Assembly (NCBI GenBank): GCA_963795415.1
Contig: CAWCHQ010000003.1
Span: forward strand, 558,001-622,000
Direction of reading: 5' to 3'
Length of the DNA stretch: 64,000 nucleotides
Source of the DNA: CAVSUZ01 sp963795415
GTDB taxonomy: Bacteria > Pseudomonadota > Alphaproteobacteria > Acetobacterales > Acetobacteraceae
The stretch's first letter is position 1. Every line of letters begins with the position of its first letter. The position numbers and the translations under genes were made by a program. The notes below the pieces were generated by a model. The model did no database searches and was not told the DNA's origin. It worked only from the letters and a program-made list of their open reading frames with translations. Shown one piece after another: positions 17,524 through 29,272 of the stretch.

Positions 17524-19437
17524 TTATGTGCCCGATGCGAAGCTATCAAACACCGGCTGGTTGATGCGCGGATTGGCCCGCTCCCGCAGCGCCTTGGCAA
17601 AGCCGGTGCCGATGTCTGTGGTCAGCGAGCGTTGTAAAGCGGCGCTGACGGCATCATAAGCCGTCCTGTCCTGGGCTGGCTGCGGGATCTCGATCTTGTC
17701 GGGAACTGCGACGACAAACTCGTCATTTGCCTGAACCATTGTTGGTTCTTTAGGTTTCAGGCTGAAGAGAACATGTTGCAGCGCCGCCGGCATGCCCTCG
17801 GCGTTGCCGTTGCGTGTAGCCAGTGGAGTCTCGCGGACAGTAACGCCCGCTACTGTTGCCGCGTCGGTCAGTGACTGGCCTCCTTCTACCGCTGCCAGCA
17901 TCTTTGATGCTTGTTCTTCTGCTGCGTTTTGCTTCGCCGCCTCGGTCCAGTTCGCCACGACCTCATCCTTCACATCGGCAAACGGCTTTTCATGCGGTGG
18001 GGTGATGTTGTCCACCACCACCGCATAATAGACGGAGCCGCCGGGAGACGGCAGTGGCACCTCTGTGAGCTGGGCCGGTGGCTGGCCAACCGGCGTTTTG
18101 AACGCTGTATCAATCAGCGCCTGGCGCAACTCGGACGGACCGGGGATGGGAGCAGGAGCGGCTTGGGGCGTATTTCCTTGTGCATCCAACGTGCCCTCTA
18201 CGCCCACCAGTCCGATCCCATTTGGCAGTTTATCCAATCCGGCGCCGGTGCCCAGGACATCATCGACTTTGTTCACCACGTCGTAAATCTGCGCCGACGC
18301 CCTCTGCTGCAGCACCTGCCCACGTATCTGGTCCTTTACGTCCGCGAAGCTTTTATCGGACCCCGGCGTTGCCTGAGTGACCTTAAACACGTCCCAACCG
18401 AGCGCTGTCTGCACGGGACCGGTGACAGTGTCGGCAGGCGCGGCAAATGCCGCTTTGGCCAGCGCAGGATCCGGAAGTCCGGCCTCAGTCGTGTCGTTCA
18501 GCACCACGGCACTGCCCCCATCCGCCTGAGCCTGGGACTGAACCGCCGACCAAGCCGCCCCTGCAGTCCACTTCTGGGCCAGGTCCTTGGCCTTGGTTTC
18601 GTCGTGTAGCACGGCAACCTGGAGCGACCGTCTCGCGGGCACCACGTATTCTGATTGATGCGCGTCATAATAGGCCTGAAGCTCCTGATCGCTGGCAGTC
18701 AGAGTTTTTGCGAGCGTCTCCGGAGTCAGCACCACCGCCTTGATACGGCGGAATTCCGGCACCTGGTATAGCCATGGGTGGTTGCTGTACCAACGGTTCA
18801 GCGCTGCTTCGTCCGGCCTGGTCGGCTCTGGCTGAGCCGCGATCGGAAACTCTGCCATCAAGGCCGAGCGCTTCTCTTCCTCGAAGGCGAAGACGGCTTT
18901 TGCCAGGGTCGGGGGCACAATGACGCCGGACGTGACCGCACCAGCCAGCTGTTGAGCCGCGAGCTGCTGTCGCATCATTGCCAGGAATTGCTGCTCTCCA
19001 AGGCCATTGGCTTGCAGCAGCTGGTCGAGCTTTGATCGGTCGAACGTGCCATCCGGTCCGCGAAACTCGGGCATTGCGAACACAGTGTCACGCAACGACG
19101 CATCAGGAACCGCGAGACGAAGCCGAGCGATCTCCCGATCTATCGCGATCTGGCCTACCATCTCGTCGAGCGTTCGTTCGGCGACCTGTCTCCGCAGGGC
19201 TGGAGTCACCTCCTGACCCGGGGGAAGCTGCCGCTCCATCAACCCCATATTGCGCTGGAAAGATTCCTGGAATTGGGCTGGTTCGATCGTCTCCCCACCC
19301 ACCTTCGCCACGTACGTCGTCGTGCCGATCTGCCGGACAACATCGCCGACGCCCCAGATCACGAAAGCCACCACCATGATCCCGAAGAAGATCCGGACAG
19401 GCCAGGTCTCAAGGTAGCGGCGAAGAGCGGTCAGCAT
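17524..19437 (-). CDS. PpiD-like peptidylprolyl isomerase / periplasmic chaperone
   Basis: 637-residue inner-membrane-anchored chaperone with a SurA-type N-terminal domain and a parvulin-like domain. One membrane helix is seen at residues about 12-32 (IFFGIMVVAFVIWGVGDVV), the SurA_N-like region at about 40-210, and the parvulin core at about 240-370 (LQVAVLHDETKAKDLAQKW ... ALGWDVFKV). It helps fold outer-membrane and secreted proteins at the Sec translocon. The frame is open 1.3 kb further upstream, but that part is antisense to alaS; MLTALRRYLETWPVRI at 19437 is the family's usual start. It is followed by trpE. Confidence 0.9.
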   Translation of the reverse strand: MLTALRRYLETWPVRIFFGIMVVAFVIWGVGDVVRQIGTTTYVAKVGGETIEPAQFQESFQRNMGLMERQLPPGQEVTPALRRQVAERTLDEMVGQIAIDREIARLRLAVPDASLRDTVFAMPEFRGPDGTFDRSKLDQLLQANGLGEQQFLAMMRQQLAAQQLAGAVTSGVIVPPTLAKAVFAFEEEKRSALMAEFPIAAQPEPTRPDEAALNRWYSNHPWLYQVPEFRRIKAVVLTPETLAKTLTASDQELQAYYDAHQSEYVVPARRSLQVAVLHDETKAKDLAQKWTAGAAWSAVQSQAQADGGSAVVLNDTTEAGLPDPALAKAAFAAPADTVTGPVQTALGWDVFKVTQATPGSDKSFADVKDQIRGQVLQQRASAQIYDVVNKVDDVLGTGAGLDKLPNGIGLVGVEGTLDAQGNTPQAAPAPIPGPSELRQALIDTAFKTPVGQPPAQLTEVPLPSPGGSVYYAVVVDNITPPHEKPFADVKDEVVANWTEAAKQNAAEEQASKMLAAVEGGQSLTDAATVAGVTVRETPLATRNGNAEGMPAALQHVLFSLKPKEPTMVQANDEFVVAVPDKIEIPQPAQDRTAYDAVSAALQRSLTTDIGTGFAKALRERANPRINQPVFDSFASGT

Positions 19438-19614
19438 CTCTCGGTTCGGGCAGTGACGGGCGGCAGCATATACGGCCCGGGACACGGCTTTGCCAGCGTG
19501 CCCGCAGCTCCTGGCTAGCGTGCTGCTTGCTGGCGAGACCGCGGGAGCCTGAGCCGCCTGCCCGGCTCTGCCCGCCGGCGTGACAGCCCGCGCCCCCTGC
19601 GCTAGAGGCGCAGC

Positions 19615-22254
19615 ATGCCCAGCAGCAACGATATCCGCGCCACATTCCTGAGTTTCTTCGCCCGCAACGGCCATACCGTCGTGGAAAGCTCGCCCTTGGT
19701 CCCCCGCAACGATCCAACGCTCCTCTTCACGAACGCTGGCATGGTCCAGTTCAAAAATGTGTTTACCGGACAGGAGAAACGGCCTTACTCGCGCGCGGCT
19801 ACCGCCCAGAAATGCGTGCGTGCCGGCGGGAAGCACAACGATCTCGATAACGTCGGCTATACCGCCCGCCATCACACTTTTTTTGAAATGCTCGGAAACT
19901 TCAGCTTTGGCGATTACTTCAAGGCCTTGGCCATCGAGCTTGCGTGGACGCTCGTAACCCGCGATTTCGCGCTTTCCCGCGACCGGTTGATGGTCACTGT
20001 GTTCGCGGAGGATGATGACGCCGGCAACCTCTGGCACGATATCGCCGGCCTGCCGCAGGAACGGATCATCCGCATCCCGACCGCCGATAACTTCTGGCGT
20101 ATGGGTGATACGGGCCCCTGCGGCCCCTGCTCTGAGATTTTTTACGATCACGGACCGGAAGTGCCCGGCGGTCCCCCTGGAAGTCCTGGAGAGGATGGTG
20201 ATCGTTTCGTCGAAATCTGGAACCTCGTCTTCATGCAGTTCGAGGAAGGGCCTCCTGGCACACGCGTACCGCTGCCGCGCCCTTCGATCGACACCGGCAT
20301 GGGACTGGAGCGGGTCGCCGCGATTCTCCAAGGAAAACACGATAATTACGACATAGACATTTTGCGTGCACTGATTCTGGCAAGTGCGGAAGCGACCGCG
20401 ACCGATCCGGATGGCCCGCACCGGATCAGCCACCGGGTCATAGCCGATCATCTGCGCAGCACGTCCTTCCTGATCGGCGACGGCGTACTGCCGTCCAACG
20501 AGGGGCGCGGCTACGTGCTGCGACGGATTATGCGCCGCGCAATGCGGCATGCGCATATGATAGGCGCGATAGAGCCGCTGATGTGGCGGCTGGTTCCGGC
20601 ACTCGTGCGCCAAATGGGCGCGGCTTATCCGGAGCTTTCGCGGGCAGAAGGGCTGATCGAGGAGACGTTGCGCCTGGAGGAGACACGCTTCAAGGCGATG
20701 CTGGATCGGGGGCTGCACCTGTTGGCCGACGAAATCGCGCGGCTCGGCGACCGCGAAGCCCTGCCCGGCGACGTGGCTTTCCGACTTTATGATACTTACG
20801 GCTTTCCGCTGGATCTCACCCAGGATGCTCTGAGAGAGCAGGGGAGAGAGGTGGATCTAGCGGGGTTCGAGAAGGCGATGGAGGAGCAGCGGGCCCGGGC
20901 TAGAGCCGCCTGGGCCGGGTCCGGTGAGGCCGCCACCGAAACGGTCTGGTTCGAAATCCGCGAACGTGCCGGCGGATCGGAGTTCCTTGGCTACACGACT
21001 GAGGTGGCGGAAGGAGAGATCCAGGCCTTGGTGGTGAATGGTGCGCCAACGGATCGTGCTGGCGCGGGCGGCGAGGTGGCTGTCGTGCTGAATCAGACGC
21101 CATTCTACGGTGAAAGCGGCGGTCAGGTCGGAGATACGGGGATCATTTCCGGACCCGACGGTTTACGCATTATCGTCTCGGACACCCAGAAGAGATTGGG
21201 CGATCTGATCGTGCATCTCGGGCTCGTCGCAGCGGGAGAGGCGCGGGTAGGAACGCCGGTTGTCGCGAATGTCGATCATGGGCGCCGGAGCACAATACGT
21301 GCGCACCACTCCGCAACGCACCTGCTGCATGAAGCGCTGCGCCGGCGCCTGGGTACGCATGTGACGCAGAAGGGCAGCTTGAATGCGCCTGATCGGTTGC
21401 GCTTCGATGTCAGCCAACCGCGGCCCATCACAGGCGAGGAACTCGCCGACGTCGAAGCCGAGGTAAACGCGAAGATACGCGAAAACACGGAAATCGTAAC
21501 TCGTCTGATGACGCCCGATGCCGCGGTGGAAATGGGAGCCATGGCACTCTTCGGGGAAAAGTACGGCGAAGAGGTACGGGTGGTGATGATGGGCGCGCCG
21601 GAGGGAAACAAGGCGGCCTGGTCCATCGAGCTTTGCGGCGGAACGCATGTCCGCCGTACCGGCGATATCGGCTACTTCAAAATCGTTTCTGAAGGCGCCG
21701 TGAGTGCCGGCATCCGGCGCATCGAGGCAGTTACGGGGGCTGCCGCCAAATCCGTTGTCGCGGGTATGGAGCATGCGCTGCATGAGGCCGCGGGGGCGCT
21801 GAGAGTTGCCCCGGTGGACGTTCCGGAGCGTCTGGCGGGCGTGATGGAGGACCGCCGCCGGATGGAACGCCAAATTTCCGAGCTTCAGCGCAAGCTCGCG
21901 GCCGGTGGCGCGGAGACCGAGATCGAAAACATCTATGGCATCAAGTTCACCGCTCGAAACCTTGGCGAGGTGCCGGCTCGTGAGCTGAAGTCGCTTGCGG
22001 ACGTCATCGGGAAACAACTCGGTAGCGGCGTCGTCGCACTCGTCTCGACGGCCGAAGGTAAGGTGAGCATCGTCGTGGGAGTGTCACCCGACCTGACGCC
22101 GAGATTCAACGCAGTGGAACTGGTCCGGGCGGCTTCAGCGAAAGTGGGGGGAAAAGGCGGCGGCGGGCGGCCGGACCTTGCCCAGGCAGGTGGGCCGGAC
22201 CCCGCGCGAGCCGAAGAGGCACTAAATGCGGTTCGAGCGGCACTTTCGACGTAG
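19615..22254 (+). CDS. alaS: Alanine--tRNA ligase
   Basis: Class II alanyl-tRNA synthetase of 879 residues, full length. The catalytic domain opens with FARNGHTVVESSPLVPRNDP, motif 2 is seen around KHNDLDNVGYTARHHTFFEM, the editing domain has the zinc ligands HSATHLLHEAL and CGGTHVRRTG, and the C-terminal oligomerisation domain ends with GGKGGGGRPDLAQAGG. It is divergent from ppiD across a 177-nt gap and its stop is only 5 nt from the convergent dienelactone hydrolase stop. Confidence 0.98.
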   Translation: MPSSNDIRATFLSFFARNGHTVVESSPLVPRNDPTLLFTNAGMVQFKNVFTGQEKRPYSRAATAQKCVRAGGKHNDLDNVGYTARHHTFFEMLGNFSFGDYFKALAIELAWTLVTRDFALSRDRLMVTVFAEDDDAGNLWHDIAGLPQERIIRIPTADNFWRMGDTGPCGPCSEIFYDHGPEVPGGPPGSPGEDGDRFVEIWNLVFMQFEEGPPGTRVPLPRPSIDTGMGLERVAAILQGKHDNYDIDILRALILASAEATATDPDGPHRISHRVIADHLRSTSFLIGDGVLPSNEGRGYVLRRIMRRAMRHAHMIGAIEPLMWRLVPALVRQMGAAYPELSRAEGLIEETLRLEETRFKAMLDRGLHLLADEIARLGDREALPGDVAFRLYDTYGFPLDLTQDALREQGREVDLAGFEKAMEEQRARARAAWAGSGEAATETVWFEIRERAGGSEFLGYTTEVAEGEIQALVVNGAPTDRAGAGGEVAVVLNQTPFYGESGGQVGDTGIISGPDGLRIIVSDTQKRLGDLIVHLGLVAAGEARVGTPVVANVDHGRRSTIRAHHSATHLLHEALRRRLGTHVTQKGSLNAPDRLRFDVSQPRPITGEELADVEAEVNAKIRENTEIVTRLMTPDAAVEMGAMALFGEKYGEEVRVVMMGAPEGNKAAWSIELCGGTHVRRTGDIGYFKIVSEGAVSAGIRRIEAVTGAAAKSVVAGMEHALHEAAGALRVAPVDVPERLAGVMEDRRRMERQISELQRKLAAGGAETEIENIYGIKFTARNLGEVPARELKSLADVIGKQLGSGVVALVSTAEGKVSIVVGVSPDLTPRFNAVELVRAASAKVGGKGGGGRPDLAQAGGPDPARAEEALNAVRAALST

Positions 22255-22259
22255 ACCGG

Positions 22260-23115
22260 CTATGCCACTCCGTATTTGTGGAACCAGGCCAGCATCTGGC
22301 CCCACCCGGCTTTCGCGTCGGCTTCACGGTAGCTCGGACGGTAATCCGCGTGAAAGCCGTGGGGTGCATCGGGATAAATGATGAATTCGACCGGTTCTTT
22401 GGCACGCTTGGCCTCAGCCTCGGCTTCCTCGATCTGCTGCATCGGATTGGCCGCATCCTGTCCGCCGTAAAGGCCCAGGACGGGGCACTTCACCTCAGGG
22501 AGCAGTTCGAGGACACTCTTTGGCCGGTTGGAGGTCGGCGGCCGGTCGAGGATACCGGACCACGAAACCGCTGCCTTCAGGCGGTCCTGTGGACGGCATA
22601 GAGCCAGGTCTGCCGGCCTCCGCTACAGAAACCAGTCATCCCCAGTCGGCCGCCGTCGCCGTGGTTGGCGGCTGCCCACGTGGTTACGGCATCCATATCC
22701 GCCATCATCAAAGCGTCGGGCGCCTTCGCAGTAATCCCAGATAGTTCCTTCATGTCCGTTACTTTCGAGAGGTCACCGACCCGGGCGTAGTATTCGGCGG
22801 CCACTGCAAGATATCCCAACTTGGCCAGCCGGCGGCATACATCGCGGATGTATTCGTGGACGCCGAATACCTCCTCCACAACCAGCACGATTGGAGAGGG
22901 ACCGGTTGCGGAGGGACGCGCCATATAGGCCGGCAGGTTGCCATCCGAAGTTGGAATCGACACCTCGGCCGTGTCCAGCCCAACAGAGTCCGTGTGAATT
23001 GCCTGAGCCTCGACCCGGGTGGTCGCCAGCGTGAAGCCGCTGCTAAGCGAGGTCATCACAAACCCGCGGCGAGCCATCGGATAACGATGCAGTCCATCCA
23101 TCGTGGTGACCTCCG

Positions 23116-23119
<4 letters not shown>
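22260..23119 (-). CDS. Dienelactone hydrolase family protein with Tat-like signal, one-base frameshift
   Basis: Alpha/beta hydrolase of the carboxymethylenebutenolidase family. After MARRGFVMTSLSSGF, a twin-arginine-like signal, come the domain start (VSIPTSDGNLPAYMARP), the nucleophile motif GFCSGG (catalytic Cys; GFCWGG is more usual), the catalytic Asp in YGGQDAANP and His in DAPHGFHAD. The frame breaks at 22577: one C is missing in ACCGCCTGAAGG; adding it gives TALKAAVSWSGILDRPP and rejoins the second half that ends at 22260. Corrected length is about 286 residues. Its ATG overlaps the gcvP stop (ATGA), so it is co-translated with the glycine cleavage genes. Natural substrate unknown. Confidence 0.85.
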
Positions 23120-25982
<2,863 letters not shown>

Positions 25983-25983
<1 letters not shown>

Positions 25984-26387
25984 CAAAGGGTCTCCAGATA
26001 TTCACGATACCCGGCTTCGTCGAGCAGATCCTCGTAGCGATCCGGGTCTGACAATTCGAGTTTGAACAACCAACCGTCCGTCTCGGGCTCGGAGTTCACC
26101 AGAGAAGGATCATCGACAACGGCCTGATTGATTTCGACCACCTTGCCGGCCAGGGGCGCGTAGACATCCGCGGCTGCCTTCACGCTCTCCACGACGGCGA
26201 CCGCATCGGCCTCCTCGACCTCGCGGTCGACCTCGGGTAATTCTACAAACACCAGATCACCCAACTGCTCCTGCGCATGTTCGGTAATTCCGACAGTTAC
26301 AATGTCATCTTCGCGCCGGACCCATTCGTGGTCTCGTGTGTAGCGCGTTTCCTGTCCACTTCGGTTCGGACTCGGTCTCGCAGCCAT
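25983..26387 (-). CDS. gcvH: Glycine cleavage system H protein
   Basis: Lipoyl carrier of the glycine cleavage system, shuttling the aminomethyl group between GcvP, GcvT and the L protein. The 134-residue protein has the lipoylation site in VVESVKAAADVYAPLAG (the Lys of ESVKA) and the usual opening YTRDHEWV, here after about 16 extra N-terminal residues (MAARPSPNRS...). The ATG at 26387 has an excellent AAAGGAGG ribosome-binding site, which supports the longer start. It lies 27 nt after gcvT. Confidence 0.97.
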
Positions 26388-26414
26388 GGGCGCCTCCTTT
26401 TTTCCTGCCGCTTC

Positions 26415-27578
26415 TTATTTCACGTACCGATGAGGCACGAACGGCAGCGCAGCCACCTGCGCTGGTTTCACCTTGCCGCGTATCAACAGATGCACGGCGC
26501 TGCCGCATGTTGCCAAGCCTCGTCGCACATATCCCATCGCCACCGGTCTGTTGAGCGTTGGTGAAAATCCCCCGGACGTGATCGTCCCAGCGGCAGTTCC
26601 ATCCTCCGCGACGATATCAGCACCTGCACGTGCAGGACCGCGGCCATCCGGCAGAATCCCAACTCGCAGCCGCGAAACTCCATTTTCCAACTGATCTCGG
26701 ATCAGCGCGGCGCCGGGGAAGTCCCAGCTGGCACGCCGCCGCTTGCCTATCGTCCAGGTCAGTCCCGCCTCAACCGGGGAAGTGAGCTCGTCGATATCGT
26801 TGCCATAGAGGCAAAGGCCCGCCTCCAGACGGAGCGAGTCCCTTGCTCCCAGGCCCGCGGGGACGACTTCGTCAGCCGAGACCAACCGGTCGGCCAACGC
26901 CTCCGCTTCCGTCGCCCGCACAGAAATCTCGAAACCGTCCTCCCCAGTATATCCCGAGCGTGACACCAGACATTCGAAAACGCCCACCCTGGCTTCGATC
27001 ACGCCCATGAACGGCAGGTCAGCCGCTTCTCGGCAGAATCGCAGCAGAACAGTAGAGGCGAGCGGCCCTTGCAGGGCAAGCAGGGCCCGCTCCTCCAGTT
27101 CCGAAAGCTTAACGCCGCCAGGCAGGATGGTCGCGATATGCGGAAGATCGACCGCCCGCCGCGCTGCATTGACCACGACAAACAGACGTTCTCTGCCCAG
27201 GTTGGCCACCATCAGGTCATCGATGATGCCACCGGCTTCGTTCAGCAGCAGCGTATAGCGTTGCCGGCCGGGACGCAGACCGCCGATATCGCCGGGGACC
27301 AGTCGCTCCAGAGCAGATGCAGCGGTTGCGCCCACAAGCATGGCTTGTCCCATGTGCGAGACATCGAACAGGGCAGCCTTGGCGCGACAATGCAGGTGCT
27401 CGGCAAGCACCCCGCCACGACAGCGCGCCGCTATTGATCCTGAGAAGTCATACTGCACCGGCAGTAACCATCCGGCGAAGTTGACCATCCGGGCACCTAG
27501 CCGTTGATGCCAGCCATCCAGCGGAGAGCGCCGCAGCTCCGGCGGTGTTGGATCATCGATCAGCGCATTCTCGACCAC
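26415..27578 (-). CDS. gcvT: Glycine cleavage system aminomethyltransferase, T protein
   Basis: Tetrahydrofolate-dependent T protein: releases ammonia from the aminomethyl-lipoyl intermediate and forms methylene-THF. The folate-binding domain includes GWLLPVQYD, FDVSHMGQAML and SRSGYTGEDGFEI; the C-terminal barrel ends near GYVRRGLATCGS. The GTG at 27578 (VENALIDDPTPPEL) with a GGAGCAGG ribosome-binding site was chosen. The frame stays open for another 300 nt upstream, but that stretch is the riboswitch and has no protein similarity. Length is 387 residues. First gene of the gcvT-H-P-hydrolase unit. Confidence 0.95.
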   Translation of the reverse strand: MVENALIDDPTPPELRRSPLDGWHQRLGARMVNFAGWLLPVQYDFSGSIAARCRGGVLAEHLHCRAKAALFDVSHMGQAMLVGATAASALERLVPGDIGGLRPGRQRYTLLLNEAGGIIDDLMVANLGRERLFVVVNAARRAVDLPHIATILPGGVKLSELEERALLALQGPLASTVLLRFCREAADLPFMGVIEARVGVFECLVSRSGYTGEDGFEISVRATEAEALADRLVSADEVVPAGLGARDSLRLEAGLCLYGNDIDELTSPVEAGLTWTIGKRRRASWDFPGAALIRDQLENGVSRLRVGILPDGRGPARAGADIVAEDGTAAGTITSGGFSPTLNRPVAMGYVRRGLATCGSAVHLLIRGKVKPAQVAALPFVPHRYVK

Positions 27579-27604
27579 ATCCCTGCTCCGCAGCCCAGGC
27601 CATA

Positions 27605-27830
27605 TGCGGGGATACCCGCACCTATGACCCCCCTCTGTCACGGAACCTGAAAGATTAGGGCGGCTCGCGTCGCCTTTACCTCGTCGGTGCAGCCAGGCGT
27701 AGGTCAGCCCAGCCGGCTTTCCAGAGGTCCTCTCCCGGCGCGGTCCCTTTTGCCTGAGCGTTTCCGGGGGCCGGTTGCGCCTTCGGCGGCGGCCCCAATT
27801 CAGCCAGGAACCGCACTCTCCCGCGCCGGG
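27605..27830 (-). promoter_or_regulatory. Tandem glycine riboswitch upstream of gcvT
   Basis: Read on the - strand, two copies of the gcvT-motif core are visible. Aptamer 1 (about 27830-27735): GCGGGAGAG, then GCCGAAGGCGCAA, then ACGCTCAGGCAAAAGGACC-like (here CAGGCAAAAGGGACCG). Aptamer 2 (about 27734-27628): CGGGAGAGGACCTCTGG, then CGACGAGGTAAAGGCGA, then TCTTTCAGGTTCCGTGACAGAG. This is the classic cooperative glycine sensor, normally turning on the glycine cleavage operon at high glycine. A small hairpin (TGCGGG-GATA-CCCGCA as written on +, 27605-27620) lies between the second aptamer and the gcvT ribosome-binding site and may be part of the expression platform. A TATACA box just upstream (27842-27847) is a possible -10. 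Confidence 0.92.
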
Positions 27831-27847
27831 TGCTCGGGACTTGTATA

Positions 27848-28362
27848 GCATGCCCGAGCTTGTGCCGGGAGACAACGCGAATTCGACTTCAGAAGGTGAC
27901 CGGCAGGATCGAGGCGTTGTGCCGTGGGGTCAGGGGAGATGCATCCCGGATTGAAACCGTCACTCAGGTGCGGTGCCGTTTCGCCGTCGCGCTGCATTCC
28001 GGTCCGTTTTGACAGACTGTACGCGCATGCGAGATGTCCGCGTTGCGCAACATCGACCGGCCTGAGCGTCTCTCAGCGTGGATACCCCGGTCGCCACACT
28101 CAGCGGTGCGCCAAGATTGATCTTATAGTGGCGCGGCGTTCCGGGACACGGCCCGCCGCGAGCGAATCCAATAATTCGCTCGCGGAAGTTCCAAAATTAC
28201 CTAAGCAGTCGCCGAAAGGAGATTTTATAGCAAAAAGGGTATCAGACGGGAGTCAGCTTGCTCTCGGCAAGTTGAACGGTTGCTGCACTGCACGCTTACT
28301 TTTTGCTTTTCTGTGTCTTTCCCCGCCATGATCACGTTCAGGGAGCGGAGGGGGCAGAAGAC
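27848..28362. other. 515-bp intergenic region between the glycine riboswitch and the CBS gene
   Basis: No convincing coding sequence on either strand. The left part must hold the gcvT promoter (reading -), the right part the promoter of the CBS gene (reading +). The one clear structure is a perfect 11-bp inverted repeat, CCGCGAGCGAA / TTCGCTCGCGG, at 28156-28166 and 28175-28185 with an 8-nt AT-rich centre. It lacks a T run, so it is an operator or RNA hairpin candidate rather than an obvious terminator. Confidence 0.5.
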
Positions 28363-28800
28363 ATGACCACCGTAGCAGCAATCCTCAGGCACAAAGGCGG
28401 CCAGGTCGTAACGGTCGAACCTACCGCGCGCATAGCACAAGTCGCGCAGGTGCTCACCGACCGGCAGATCGGGGCGGTCCTCGTCCGCGACGGCGCAGAT
28501 CAGCTACTTGGCATCGTAAGCGAGCGGGATATCGTGCGCAGCCTTGCCCATAATGGCGCCCGAACTCTGGAGATGACGGCCGGTCAGCTAATGACCCGGG
28601 CCCTGCGCAGTGCAACGTTGCGCACTACTGTGGCAGAAGCCATGCGGGAGATGACGGCGGGTCGCTTCCGGCACATGCCTGTCTTGGAACGTGGCGAGCT
28701 TGTCGGAGTCGTCAGCATCGGCGACGCGGTCAAAGCGCGCATTATGGAGCAGGAAAGCGAGGTCGAGAGCCTGCGCAGCTATGTAGCCGGTGCCGCGTAA
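28363..28800 (+). CDS. CBS domain-containing protein
   Basis: 145-residue soluble protein made of a pair of CBS domains (a Bateman module): first at about 10-60 (TVEPTARIAQVAQVL ... GIVSERDIVRSL), second at about 75-130 (LRTTVAEAMREMTAGRFRHM ... GVVSIGDAVKARI). Such stand-alone modules bind adenine nucleotides and regulate other proteins; the partner is unknown. The ATG at 28363 with GGAGGGG upstream marks the domain start; the frame is open 60 nt earlier without similarity. Confidence 0.9.
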   Translation: MTTVAAILRHKGGQVVTVEPTARIAQVAQVLTDRQIGAVLVRDGADQLLGIVSERDIVRSLAHNGARTLEMTAGQLMTRALRSATLRTTVAEAMREMTAGRFRHMPVLERGELVGVVSIGDAVKARIMEQESEVESLRSYVAGAA

Positions 28801-28813
28801 ATCAAAGCCACCC

Positions 28814-28841
28814 AGCCGTCCCCGCTGTCAGGGAAGCGGCT
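28814..28841. terminator. Possible bidirectional terminator between convergent genes
   Basis: Imperfect hairpin (AGCCGTCCC ... GGGA-AG-CGGCT) in the 52-nt gap between the convergent CBS and glycine-zipper genes, followed on + by a short T stretch. Weakly supported. Confidence 0.35.
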
Positions 28842-28852
28842 TTCCGTAAATC

Positions 28853-29155
28853 CTACTGCGCCTGCGGCTTCGGTGGGCTGTATTGTGCACTGCCCACGTG
28901 CATCTGGTTTTCCCAAACCGGCTTTCCGAGGTTCACTTGCTGAGGAGTGGTCACTGCACCAGTGACACCGCCGGCGGCGGCACCGACCGCCGCACCGACA
29001 GCGGCGCCCGGCGGTCCAGCAATGGCCCCGACCAGCGCGCCGGTCCCAGCGCCCGTAGCCGCACCACCCGCCGTGCGATTGGTGGGATTGCTGCCGCAAC
29101 CGGCGAGCAGTGCCAGCCCACTCAGCACCGCTGCAATCTGCAGGGTTCGACTCAT
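28853..29155 (-). CDS. Glycine-zipper lipoprotein
   Basis: 100-residue envelope lipoprotein. It has a signal peptide with lipobox LLAGC (Cys at residue about 20) and a glycine-zipper region of repeated GxxxG spacing (GTGALVGAIAGPPGAAVGAA and continuation), typical of small outer-membrane or periplasmic proteins of the SlyB/17-kDa-antigen kind. Function unknown; the zipper suggests membrane association or oligomerisation. It stands alone, convergent with the CBS gene. Confidence 0.85.
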   Translation of the reverse strand: MSRTLQIAAVLSGLALLAGCGSNPTNRTAGGAATGAGTGALVGAIAGPPGAAVGAAVGAAAGGVTGAVTTPQQVNLGKPVWENQMHVGSAQYSPPKPQAQ

Positions 29156-29272
29156 TGTGTTTTCCCTCTTGTTTAAGAGTTTACGACCGGCCCGGGCTTT
29201 TCGTCCTACCTGTGCCGTTCAGGGATCAAACAAAAAATGTAGGGCGATATGATCCGTTGCAGGGCCGAAGCT

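Noticed and set aside
19438..20718. Long - strand open frame in front of ppiD (would make a 1064-residue protein)
   Set aside because: It is antisense to the catalytic part of alaS and has no domain; the PpiD family starts at 19437.
27579..27875. N-terminal extension of the gcvT frame by about 100 residues
   Set aside because: The extension coincides with the tandem glycine riboswitch and has no resemblance to GcvT; the GTG at 27578 has a good ribosome-binding site.
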